Shown here: piece after piece, positions 35,307-43,219 of the stretch
How the letters are laid out: each line of letters opens with the position of its first letter
Numbering within the stretch: the stretch's first letter is position 1
Assembly (NCBI GenBank): GCA_031281945.1
Contig: JAITER010000027.1
Coordinates: 1 to 62,123 of the forward strand
Length of the DNA: 62,123 nucleotides
Source of the DNA: Spirochaetaceae bacterium
Lineage (GTDB): Bacteria > Spirochaetota > Spirochaetia > Treponematales > Breznakiellaceae
Reading direction: 5' to 3'
Translations under genes and position numbers: made by a program
Notes under the pieces: generated by a model
The model's database searches: none
What the model was told of the DNA's origin: nothing
Seen by the model: the letters and a program-made list of their open reading frames with translations, nothing else

Positions 35307-37477
35307 TAGCGTCCGCCCGTAGCGCAACAAGAGGAATCTAACGCGCCTTCGCGCTCTTTTCGTATCTGGTGTTCAGCGGAGGCCGAGTCTTCCCGTCTAA
35401 TAGGCATAAATTCCACCTCGATTTTTGTTCCAGCCGGAATGTCCTCGATGTCAATTTGAAAACGTGAAGGATCGCGGATTTCACGCGGAACGCCGTTAAA
35501 TTTCACGCTTATAATTTTAAGGTCTCCTGGCCGGAAAAAGTCTGGCAGTACGTTGAAGGTTTTAACGCCCTCGCAATTTTGAGGCTGGAATGACAGGCAG
35601 AAGCTTTCGTCCTGCCCCTTGGATTTGGCGGTGTAGGTTCGTATGTAAATGTGGGCCAAATAATTTAATTCAAATGAATGGTAGCCGGCTATCGCGTGTC
35701 CGCCCTGTATCCCGTACCCGTCCTGAACAACCGGCGCGCCGCTTTCCGTTACGCGGAAATAAATTTTGCGGTTTTCCTGGTCTATGAAATATGCGTTCCA
35801 GAACATCGCGCAATAGCGGGCGAATTCAAGAAAACGGCCGCCGTCTTCTTTCGTTTGATATTCATCGGGGATGCCGGCCATGATGTAAAACGCGAGAATC
35901 GCCTGTTCCTGCTGCCAAAAATCCTTTGTCGTCTCCCAGGCGAACTCTGTGGGCGTACCGTTGCCGGGATTCCGCTCCAAAGCGTCGTAAATGCCGCCGC
36001 GAATTAAATCCACGCCGGCTTCTTCCATGTTTTTACCCAGTTTTTGCGCGGTTTCGTAGCAACGTTTGGAGAAATCAAGGTATTTTTTCTCTCCCGCGCC
36101 GTCTCCTTCGTTGCGGAAATGTTCGGATAGATAAGCGTAATAATGCCCGCAACGGGTTAAATTCCATGATATTTTTAAGTTATGGCCCACGATGCCGCGG
36201 TTTTGCTGCCAACCCCACTCATGATCCGGCGACCAGTCCGCGTAAAAACGCTCGTTTACAAATTTGGAATCGTCTTTCGGCGGAAAATGAGTGATGATGT
36301 TTTCAACGCAATCATCAAGTATTTTGCGGCATAAAGTTAAAAGCCGTTTCCAGGAATCGTTTTCCAAAGCGACCGGCAACGGGTCTATAGCCAATAGAAG
36401 GTTTATTAAATACGCCGGAATATGGTCTCCTACGGAATTCCAGTTTTTGCGCATACTGTTTTGCTTTAAGCTTGGCGAGTCCGGCCTCATGGTTACAGGG
36501 TCTATATGCGAAAAATAACCTCCCGCTCCTGTAAAACAAGGGTCGCCGGGGCGGTTTTCGTCAAGAAAGAATTTTTCAAAAGCGTTTATGGAGCGCGTAA
36601 TATAAAACAAAATGGAAGTGTCTTGCGTTATTCTGTAATACTGGGTGAGTCCGGCGAGCGCGTATATTTGCTCGTATAAAGCGTAAGTTCCAAAATCATC
36701 GCCGTTTTGCGAACTGATAATGTCTTTTACGCTTTTTCCGTCATGTTTGCGCCCGAATTTCCAGAAACAATACATGTGGTCGTGCGTTAACGTTGAAAAT
36801 GCGTTTACAAGATATTTAGCGCAGGCGGAAGCCGCCGAAAAAGCGCGGTTGTTGCCGGTTAAAAGATACGAAGACGACAATCCGTACAAAAAACGGGACA
36901 TTGTGGCGCATTCCTGTGTGTCGTTTCCGGTTTTCCCTCCCAATAAATCCAAATTGGTCCGGTAAAAATATGAAAAATCGTTTTCCGTCAATTCCCGCCT
37001 GTTATCGAAAAGAACGTCCATCCATTGTTCAAACAAAACCCCGATTTGTTGTAGCCACCAATGGGTGTCTTCCCACCCGTAGCGATCAGGCATGGAGTGC
37101 ATAAGCGTTACAACGCGGGCCGACAGCGAAAAATCATCCCCGTTTTGACTGCTCACGCCGCGTATGGCGACCATAACGCCCACTCTTATATATTTTAAAA
37201 GCTGGTATTTAGCGTCCCAAAGCGCCTGGTCGGAGGCGTCTTCCCGTTTGCCCAGCGCCTTTTCTACATCAGCGGTTAGAGGATCCGGAACGCGGTCCCG
37301 CGCTTCATCCCCCACATTAGACAAAACCCGGTACCATGTGGACTTGGCTACGTCAATCCGTATAACATCACCGGACAAAAGGGACGCCGTCATAAATCCC
37401 TGGGCCGGTTCAACTTTCTGTATAATTCCCGCTACGGTCATACTCCCGTAATTCTTGTTCAACTTTATAGACGCCAT
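35306..37477 (-). CDS. N-acylglucosamine 2-epimerase (AGE)-superfamily protein with extra domains
   Basis: The 723-aa protein has an N-terminal beta-rich domain of about 100 residues and then an (alpha/alpha)6-barrel region. Motifs match the AGE/cellobiose 2-epimerase superfamily: GHNLKISWNL near residue 434, KDFWQQEQAILAF near 520, and GYHSFELNY later. Family members interconvert sugars by opening the ring to the aldehyde form. A C-terminal beta segment follows, ending SSCCATGGR. SSQNGDDF occurs twice (near residues 110 and 260). At 723 aa it is far longer than the usual 390-410. GAAGGAG precedes the ATG. First gene of the operon. Confidence 0.75.
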   Translation of the reverse strand: MASIKLNKNYGSMTVAGIIQKVEPAQGFMTASLLSGDVIRIDVAKSTWYRVLSNVGDEARDRVPDPLTADVEKALGKREDASDQALWDAKYQLLKYIRVGVMVAIRGVSSQNGDDFSLSARVVTLMHSMPDRYGWEDTHWWLQQIGVLFEQWMDVLFDNRRELTENDFSYFYRTNLDLLGGKTGNDTQECATMSRFLYGLSSSYLLTGNNRAFSAASACAKYLVNAFSTLTHDHMYCFWKFGRKHDGKSVKDIISSQNGDDFGTYALYEQIYALAGLTQYYRITQDTSILFYITRSINAFEKFFLDENRPGDPCFTGAGGYFSHIDPVTMRPDSPSLKQNSMRKNWNSVGDHIPAYLINLLLAIDPLPVALENDSWKRLLTLCRKILDDCVENIITHFPPKDDSKFVNERFYADWSPDHEWGWQQNRGIVGHNLKISWNLTRCGHYYAYLSEHFRNEGDGAGEKKYLDFSKRCYETAQKLGKNMEEAGVDLIRGGIYDALERNPGNGTPTEFAWETTKDFWQQEQAILAFYIMAGIPDEYQTKEDGGRFLEFARYCAMFWNAYFIDQENRKIYFRVTESGAPVVQDGYGIQGGHAIAGYHSFELNYLAHIYIRTYTAKSKGQDESFCLSFQPQNCEGVKTFNVLPDFFRPGDLKIISVKFNGVPREIRDPSRFQIDIEDIPAGTKIEVEFMPIRREDSASAEHQIRKEREGALDSSCCATGGR

Positions 37478-37570
37478 TAAAACTCCTTCAATAAAAAACT
37501 GGTGAAAAAACTTTAGATAAAACTGCGGAAAATCCTTTACTTTCGCTCAATTTTAACGTAATGCTAATGA

Positions 37571-37599
37571 ATTATACGCGATAATATGACAAACGTCAA
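37571..37599 (-). promoter_or_regulatory. promoter of the epimerase-DJ-1-GH13-DJ-1 operon
   Basis: On the minus strand: TTGACG, 17 bases, TATAAT, about 90 bases before the ATG. The inverted repeat TGAC-AAAC-GTCA, flanked by AATA/ATATT, overlaps the -35 box and is a candidate operator. Confidence 0.7.
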
Positions 37600-37779
37600 T
37601 ATTTGTCCAGACTAACTTTTGCGAATATGAGGTTGCGCGTCCTGGATGTTTAATCCGGCTTTGGGGAAGAATTTTGTCGTCATGAAAAAAAACCGCTTTT
37701 TCAAAGGCCGGCGGAACCAGCCGCCGCAAGCCCGGCGCTCGCATATTCCTTAAAAAACAACGTTCGCCCGCCGGTTTGC

Positions 37780-37958
37780 GGCGCGTTACCGGCGCCCAAT
37801 CGCCTACGAGCCGCCGCCGTAAAATCGCGCCGCTTCCGCAAAACGGCTCTGTCCGTCCTGCCGGCGAGCTTGCGGCAGTTTTCCCCGCCGCAAAACGTTC
37901 CGCCAAAACCGGCGGCGGCGAGGCGCGTTACCGGCGCCCAATCGCCTGCGAGCCGCCG
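37780..37958. repeat. 37-bp direct repeat at the radical SAM gene's 3' end
   Basis: 37780-37816 and 37922-37958 match at 36 of 37 positions. The second copy encodes the last residues (GGSQAIGRR) and stop of the radical SAM gene. The first is a stray copy 142 bases away. The rest of 37600-37927 is GC-rich and I see no gene in it. Confidence 0.7.
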
Positions 37959-38758
37959 TGATGAAAGAAGATTTGCTTGTCCGCGTGATTGACGCCGGCG
38001 ATTTCTTTTTCCGCTTCGCGCCAGTACGCAAGATTTTTGCGAATATAAATTTCTTCGTAAAGTTCCGTTAAATGCGGGTAATTATGTTTAATTAACGCAA
38101 GAATGGTTTTTTTGTACGGTTCGCGCAGGTTAAGGTTTTCAAACATTATTTTACCGGCGTAAGCGCCCAGCGCGTTGGCTAGAGCGGTTATGCCGGTGAG
38201 CCCCGGTAAAATTGGGCTGATAAAAAGATATGTTTTTACGCCGGCCGCTTTTAGCTGTTTAAGGGCGGCGATGCGGCGCTCCGCCGAAGGCGCCCCCGGC
38301 TCAAAGACGCGGCGGACGCCGTCATCATCCGAAACCAGCGAAACGCCCACTGTAAGATGGGGCGTGGTTTTTAGTAAATCAATATCACGTAAAACCAAAT
38401 CGGATTTTGTTAAGATTTCCACCCGCGCTTCCGTAGGCCGCAACAACTCCAAACACCGCCGCCTCCCCCCGTATTGTTTTTCGGCGCCTTGGTACGGGTC
38501 GGTAACCGAACTTAACAAAACAACTTTTCCTTTAATTTTTTCCGCTTGTATTTTGGCGTCTTTGTAGTCTTTCACCATGATGTAACTTCCCCACGGGGCG
38601 GCCTTAAAAGCCTTGCATGGCGTAAACCGTTTTGTAAAAACCGCGTAACAATAGCGGCAGGCGTGAGAACAGCCGGTGTATGGGTTGACGCAATAATCGG
38701 CGGCGGGCAATCGCGATTTTACCAGCGGGGAAGAAGCCGGTATGACGTCAATTTGCAT
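37928..38758 (-). CDS. radical SAM protein, SplB-like
   Basis: The 276-aa protein has CVNPYTGCSHACRYCYA with Cys30, Cys34 and Cys37 forming the CxxxCxxC motif for the [4Fe-4S]-SAM cluster. VVLLSSVTDPYQGAEKQYGG follows, a hallmark of the Rv2578c/PA0069 and spore-photoproduct-lyase-like group. Related proteins of unknown chemistry are common. There is no adjoining DNA-repair gene. Its start overlaps the end of a small membrane-protein gene by 11 bases. Confidence 0.82.
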   Translation of the reverse strand: MQIDVIPASSPLVKSRLPAADYCVNPYTGCSHACRYCYAVFTKRFTPCKAFKAAPWGSYIMVKDYKDAKIQAEKIKGKVVLLSSVTDPYQGAEKQYGGRRRCLELLRPTEARVEILTKSDLVLRDIDLLKTTPHLTVGVSLVSDDDGVRRVFEPGAPSAERRIAALKQLKAAGVKTYLFISPILPGLTGITALANALGAYAGKIMFENLNLREPYKKTILALIKHNYPHLTELYEEIYIRKNLAYWREAEKEIAGVNHADKQIFFHHGGSQAIGRR

Positions 38759-38900
38759 ATTTCTTCCGGTAAATTAGCATCCGTACACAAGATATAAACG
38801 CAAAACCGGCGCTAACTATAAAAATTGTTTCCAAAACTAAAGACGTCCCATGCGCGTCTAAAAACATCAACAAATGAATTAAAAATACGGCGGTAGTCAT
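38748..38900 (-). CDS. small membrane protein (50 aa)
   Basis: ATG 38898-38900 opens MTTAVFLIHLLMFLDA, then ETIFIVSAGFAFISCVRMLIY and a basic end RKKYAN: two predicted membrane helices. The frame is open up to 39005, but that part is the repeat element. Its stop overlaps the radical SAM start. The start codon is at the very edge of the repeat, so the original upstream region may have been replaced. It may be a real small protein or a remnant. Confidence 0.45.
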   Translation of the reverse strand: MTTAVFLIHLLMFLDAHGTSLVLETIFIVSAGFAFISCVRMLIYRKKYAN

Positions 38901-39012
38901 TGGACTTGTTCGCCAACCCTGTTGGTTGCCGCCCAAGTCTTGCAAAACGCGGGCGTTTTGCGGTTGTTTAGCGGTTGTTGTTCGGAAACTGAAGTTTCCG
39001 AACAACTCTATT
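38898..39012. repeat. two-hairpin intergenic element, copy 6
   Basis: It begins ATTGGACTTGTTCGCCAACCC and ends TTCCGAACAACTCTATT. Hairpins GCAAAACGC/GCGTTTTGC and GTTCGGAAA/TTTCCGAAC are perfect. TTGTTCG occurs inward-facing at both ends. Confidence 0.75.
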
Positions 39013-39037
39013 CATAAAAGCCGCCGCCGCCTTTGTT

Positions 39038-39880
39038 TCACCCTTCCTTTGAAAGAAACTCGCAAAGCGCGTGATAAACGCCGTCTTCATCGTTGCTAAG
39101 AGCGCGTTGTTTTATCTGTTCTTTTAGCGCGGGGTTGGCGTTGGCCATAGCTACGCCGTAGCCTACATTTTTGAGCATTTCCAGGTCGTTCAATTCGTCG
39201 CCAAAGGCTAACGCCGTTTTTTTGTCAATATTAAGCCTGTTAAAAATAGCTTCAAGAGCCGTCCATTTGCTGGTGTTTTTAGCGGTTATTTCGATGTTGG
39301 TTAAATAAGTCAATACAACTGAAAATTCGTCTAAACCGTTGTAATCAAGGGAGTTAAGGCCGCCGCCGTCCGTAAAAATAGATATTTTAAGCAGTTTGGA
39401 CAGATCGCGGGCCCCGCCGGAAAACGGGGTTGATTGATTTAAAAGTATCTTTTTGTAAATTGCCGCTTCATCTTCCACGCTGTCTTTGGCGGTTAGTTTG
39501 GCTATATCCAATAGTTTTTGTTCATAATCCGCCGGCAAATGATAATAATCCTGGTCCGCCGTAAACAGCTTAAACAAGTAATTCTTTTTGATAAGCGCCG
39601 CAATCAGGCCGTCCGCCCCATTTAAATAGGCGGCGTAAATTTCGTTGAAGGCGGCGTCAAAAACCTGGCAGCCGTTGTTGCAAATAAAAAAATCAGCCTT
39701 TAACTGCTGAATCTCCGGTATTTGACAGACGTCGCGCAAACTGCGCCCGCTGGCGATAATAACAGGCGTTTTATAAGCGCTAAAGCGCTCGTTTAAAATT
39801 TCCAGAGTTTTAGGCGTGATGGTTTTTTGAGAAGTTAGTAAAGTTCCGTCTAAATCCAACGCGACAGCCGAAAAATTCAT
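39038..39880 (-). CDS. HAD-superfamily hydrolase, Cof type
   Basis: The 280-aa protein has AVALDLDGTLLTSQKTI at the N-terminus (nucleophile Asp9, acid/base Asp11), VIIASGRSLRDV, and LAFGDELNDLEMLKNVGYGVAMANA near the C-terminus. A large C2 cap lies between, so it belongs to the Cof/YbiV sugar-phosphate or nucleotide phosphatase group. Substrate not determined. No Shine-Dalgarno; a promoter with +1 at the ATG is visible. Confidence 0.9.
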   Translation of the reverse strand: MNFSAVALDLDGTLLTSQKTITPKTLEILNERFSAYKTPVIIASGRSLRDVCQIPEIQQLKADFFICNNGCQVFDAAFNEIYAAYLNGADGLIAALIKKNYLFKLFTADQDYYHLPADYEQKLLDIAKLTAKDSVEDEAAIYKKILLNQSTPFSGGARDLSKLLKISIFTDGGGLNSLDYNGLDEFSVVLTYLTNIEITAKNTSKWTALEAIFNRLNIDKKTALAFGDELNDLEMLKNVGYGVAMANANPALKEQIKQRALSNDEDGVYHALCEFLSKEG

Positions 39881-39885
39881 AAGTA

Positions 39886-39914
39886 ATGGTAGCGTCGCCT
39901 GTAAGGAAAGTCAA
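39886..39914 (-). promoter_or_regulatory. promoter of the HAD gene (leaderless)
   Basis: Minus strand: TTGACT, 17 bases, TACCAT, then five bases and the ATG at 39880. Expected +1 is the start codon. Confidence 0.65.
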
Positions 39915-40023
39915 CAAAACCATCCGTTTTGCGGTTTACGGGCGGCGGGTTAGCCCCGCGCATACGGCGGAAAGCCGCGTCCGGATGCGGCCGCAGGATG
40001 CGGACGCAGAATGCGGGGAGAGT

Positions 40024-40051
40024 TTGTAAAAAAAATATATTGGTTTAGAAT
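40024..40051 (+). promoter_or_regulatory. promoter of the ABC-Bat operon (leaderless)
   Basis: TTGTAA, 16 bases, TAGAAT, then eight bases and ATG at 40060. There is no Shine-Dalgarno. Confidence 0.55.
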
Positions 40052-40059
40052 AACGGTTT

Positions 40060-42315
40060 ATGAGCGATTCTTTTGAAGGCGAAACTTACGTTAAAAGTTA
40101 CGACGGAGCGCTGGTTAAGCGCATTATGGCGTACTTAAAGCCGTATTCCCATTTTGCGGCCGTCATCGTTCTCGCGCTCGCCGTTTCCACCGCCGGCGAG
40201 CTTGCGGTTCCTGTTTTGCAGCAGCGCCTGATAGACGGGCGTATTTTGCCAAAATATATAGCGTTAAACCTGGAAGCGGCGGATGACGGGCTTTCCTGGC
40301 GCGAGGCTTTAAGCGGGGTTTTGAGCGCCTCAATTCCGCCGCAATTGCGCGAAGAAGTTTTACGCATCGTCCCGCCCGAAATCGCGGACGGCGGGAAGGC
40401 GTCTTTTTTTTCGGGGCCTCTTTTTTCCGGCCCGCCTCCCGTTTTTACGGGAAAAGCGCTTTTTATAGCGGAAACCTCCCGCCTAAAAATGAGCGCGTCA
40501 TGCGCGCTGGCGTTGCGAAACGCCGGAATTCTGGACGGCGAAAAGTGGTACGCTTTTCGCGTTAACGCGGAAAGCGGGGAGAAAGAGGCCGCCCTGGCCG
40601 GTTTTGTAGCACATAACAGCGGGAGCGGCGGTTTTTTTAGCGCTCTGGAAGAAGCGGACGGTACGGTTGCGGCGGCGATTCGTTTAAAAGACATGGATTT
40701 ACTTTCCGCAAGCGAGCGGGAGCTTTTGCGCGGCGGCGATTTAAAAGCCATAGTGTACGTGGTTTTTCTTTTGCTCTCCGCTTTACTTGTTACTTTTGCG
40801 GCTACGTTTACGCAGATGTATCTTTCTTCAGCGGTGGGTCAACGCATAATGAAAGATATACGTTTGCAATTGTATTCAAAAACGATAAATCAATCTTCGG
40901 CGTTCCTGTCCAGGAATCCGGTGGGGCGCATTGTAAGCCGCGTTACAAGCGATGTGGAAACTATTAACGATTTTTTTACATCCGTTCTTACAACGTTGTT
41001 AAAGGATTTGGCGTTAATGGTAGGCGTTATGGTTACCATGATAGCGCTTTCGCCCCGGCTGGCTCTGGCGGCGGCTTTGTGTATGCCGCCGGTTCTGGTG
41101 ATTACGATAATAAGCCGCGTTAAGGCGCGTTCCGCGTTCCGCGACCAAAGGGCGGCCACTTCCGCGATAAATTCTTATCTTTCTGAGCGTATTTCAGGAA
41201 TGTCTGTAGTGCAGATGTTTTGCGCGGAAGAAAAAAGCGAAAAAGATTTTGAAAAACGCAATTCAAGTTTATTAATCGCTTCGTTACGCGAAATTCGAAT
41301 TCTTTCCATTTTTAGGCCGTCTGTGGAATTCATCTCCATATTTACGACCGCCGCCGTTATAGCCGCCGGCGCGGCGTTTGTTTTAAATTTATCGCTTTCC
41401 ATCGGCGTGTTGATAGCGTTTATAAATCTTACAGCCATGTTTTTCGCTCCTGTTTTGGATATTGCGGAAAAATATACGATACTTCAGTCGGCTATGGCCG
41501 GAGCCGAGCGGGTTTTCGCCCTGCTGGACGTAGAGCGGCGGATTCCGGACGCCGGAAAAATAAAACAACTGCCGCAAAACCGCCGCATAGAGTTTTCCAA
41601 CGTTCATTTTAGCTACGAAAAAGGCGAAGAGGCGCTAAAAGGCCTTTCTTTTTGCGTTGAAGACGGCGAAACGGCGGCTATTACAGGATTCTCCGGCGCC
41701 GGAAAAACCACGATAACCAACCTAATCCCGCGCCTGTGGGATATAGATTCAGGGGCGCTGACTATAGGCGGAATCCCCGTCCGCGACTTTTCGCTTCCCG
41801 TTCTGCGCGCGAGCGCTTTGCCCGTTTTGCAGGATGTGTTTTTGTTTTCGTTTACGGTGGCCGAAAACATCAGTTTGGGGCTGGATATAAGCCGCGAACA
41901 GATAGAAAGCGCGGCTAAAGCCGCTTACGCGCACGATTTTATTATGAGTCTGGAAAACGGCTACGATACGCGCCTTTGCGAGGGGGCGGCGAACATATCG
42001 CAAGGGCAGAGGCAGCTCATCAGTTTCGCCCGTGTTATAGCTCATAACCCATCTATAATTATTCTGGACGAAGCCACCAGTTCAATAGACGCCGAAACAG
42101 AAAGTTTGGTTCAATCCGGCTTAAAAAAAGTTTTGCGGGGAAGAACCTCCATAGTTATAGCGCATAGACTTTCCACGATAAGGGGCGCGGATAAAATTCT
42201 TGTGCTTTCCGGCGGCGTTTTGGCGGAATGCGGCGGCCACGAGGAGCTTATCGCCAAAAATGGAATATACGCGGGCCTTTACCAGCTTCAGTTTGAGGAG
42301 GCTGGAATTGCGTAA
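40060..42315 (+). CDS. ABC exporter with an extra extracytoplasmic domain
   Basis: The 751-aa half-transporter fuses a membrane domain and an ATPase. TM1 (about 33-55) and TM2 (about 228-255) are separated by about 170 residues instead of the usual 20-odd, so an extra domain faces outside. ATPase: Walker A GFSGAGKTT near 543, signature ISQGQRQ near 646, Walker B IIILDEATS near 667, H-loop IVIAHRLSTI. It lacks a specific substrate cue. The next gene starts inside its end, so the following Bat-type genes are co-translated. Confidence 0.88.
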   Translation: MSDSFEGETYVKSYDGALVKRIMAYLKPYSHFAAVIVLALAVSTAGELAVPVLQQRLIDGRILPKYIALNLEAADDGLSWREALSGVLSASIPPQLREEVLRIVPPEIADGGKASFFSGPLFSGPPPVFTGKALFIAETSRLKMSASCALALRNAGILDGEKWYAFRVNAESGEKEAALAGFVAHNSGSGGFFSALEEADGTVAAAIRLKDMDLLSASERELLRGGDLKAIVYVVFLLLSALLVTFAATFTQMYLSSAVGQRIMKDIRLQLYSKTINQSSAFLSRNPVGRIVSRVTSDVETINDFFTSVLTTLLKDLALMVGVMVTMIALSPRLALAAALCMPPVLVITIISRVKARSAFRDQRAATSAINSYLSERISGMSVVQMFCAEEKSEKDFEKRNSSLLIASLREIRILSIFRPSVEFISIFTTAAVIAAGAAFVLNLSLSIGVLIAFINLTAMFFAPVLDIAEKYTILQSAMAGAERVFALLDVERRIPDAGKIKQLPQNRRIEFSNVHFSYEKGEEALKGLSFCVEDGETAAITGFSGAGKTTITNLIPRLWDIDSGALTIGGIPVRDFSLPVLRASALPVLQDVFLFSFTVAENISLGLDISREQIESAAKAAYAHDFIMSLENGYDTRLCEGAANISQGQRQLISFARVIAHNPSIIILDEATSSIDAETESLVQSGLKKVLRGRTSIVIAHRLSTIRGADKILVLSGGVLAECGGHEELIAKNGIYAGLYQLQFEEAGIA

Positions 42316-43219
42316 AAAAAATCCGCTTTTTTTAATATGTATAAATCTTTTTATGATTAAAAATTTTATATACGCGCAGGTTTTGGACAAACCGTATCAA
42401 ATTCCAGGGGAAATATATGTAGGCGACTCTGGAAAACTTGTTTTTCCGCTGGACGACTTTTTTTTGAACACAAATAATGGCGGCGTAACCTGGGAAGAAG
42501 CGCCGGACGGTTCCGTAACTATACTTGCGGCGGAGATAAACCGGAACGCCGGAAATATCACCGTTACTTTTCAGGCGTGGCGGACTGGCGCCGTTATGTT
42601 TCCGGCTATTATTATAGGCGGTGAAAAATTAAGCGGCCTGCAAGCGAACATCAATTCGGTGCTGGAAAAGGAAGGGGCGTCCATAGCGCTTTTGCCGCAA
42701 AAAGAACCGCTTGCGGCTCCCGGCGCTTTTTGGATAATTTCTTTATTTGTTTTTATTATTTTTATTTTCGCGGCTCTCGTTGTTTTTGTAATTATATACG
42801 GAAAAAATATATATAAAATATTGTACGATTCTTCTAAAGTAAGGCGGCCTAGAGCGAGAGTTATGCGTTCCATAAAAAAATTAAAAAACAAATTAAAAAA
42901 AGACCGCATACAAACAGGCGAGTTCCTGGCTGCGATTTGCCGTGAATTTCGTGTGTTTATAAGTATTTTACACACGATAGATTGTTATGCGCTAACGCCG
43001 AATGAATTTTACGGCCTTAACATCGCGGGCCGCAGGCGTCTGTCCGCTTTTTTAAGTTCCGCTGATGAAATGCGTTTTAGCGGCAGAGAGCGCGGCAAGG
43101 ACGAGGCTTTGGTTTTTGCGGACGAAATGGAAAAAGAAGTTGAGCGGCAATGCGGCGTGTATACGCGGGCCTCCTTTAACGGCGCCGGCGGCGAGAGCGC
43201 AAAGGACGCGCCATGCTGA
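42308..43219 (+). CDS. Bat-operon membrane protein (BatD-like)
   Basis: I choose TTG 42308-42310 as the start because GAGGAGG lies six bases upstream and the product opens with a clean signal (LFLICINLFMIKNFIYAQ); it overlaps the ABC gene by 8 bases. The 303-aa protein has an extracytoplasmic beta region, a membrane helix (IISLFVFIIFIFAALVVFVIIY) near residues 140-165 and a basic cytoplasmic tail. This layout is like BatD-type partners of vWA proteins, but the sequence motifs are weak. Position between the ABC exporter and two vWA genes supports the call. Confidence 0.55.
   Translation: MRKKNPLFLICINLFMIKNFIYAQVLDKPYQIPGEIYVGDSGKLVFPLDDFFLNTNNGGVTWEEAPDGSVTILAAEINRNAGNITVTFQAWRTGAVMFPAIIIGGEKLSGLQANINSVLEKEGASIALLPQKEPLAAPGAFWIISLFVFIIFIFAALVVFVIIYGKNIYKILYDSSKVRRPRARVMRSIKKLKNKLKKDRIQTGEFLAAICREFRVFISILHTIDCYALTPNEFYGLNIAGRRRLSAFLSSADEMRFSGRERGKDEALVFADEMEKEVERQCGVYTRASFNGAGGESAKDAPC

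Noticed and set aside
37553-37906. 117-codon minus-strand ORF between the epimerase operon and the radical SAM gene
   Set aside because: It runs through the duplicated gene end and the operon promoter, has an Arg/Pro-rich composition from GC-rich DNA and no supporting start.
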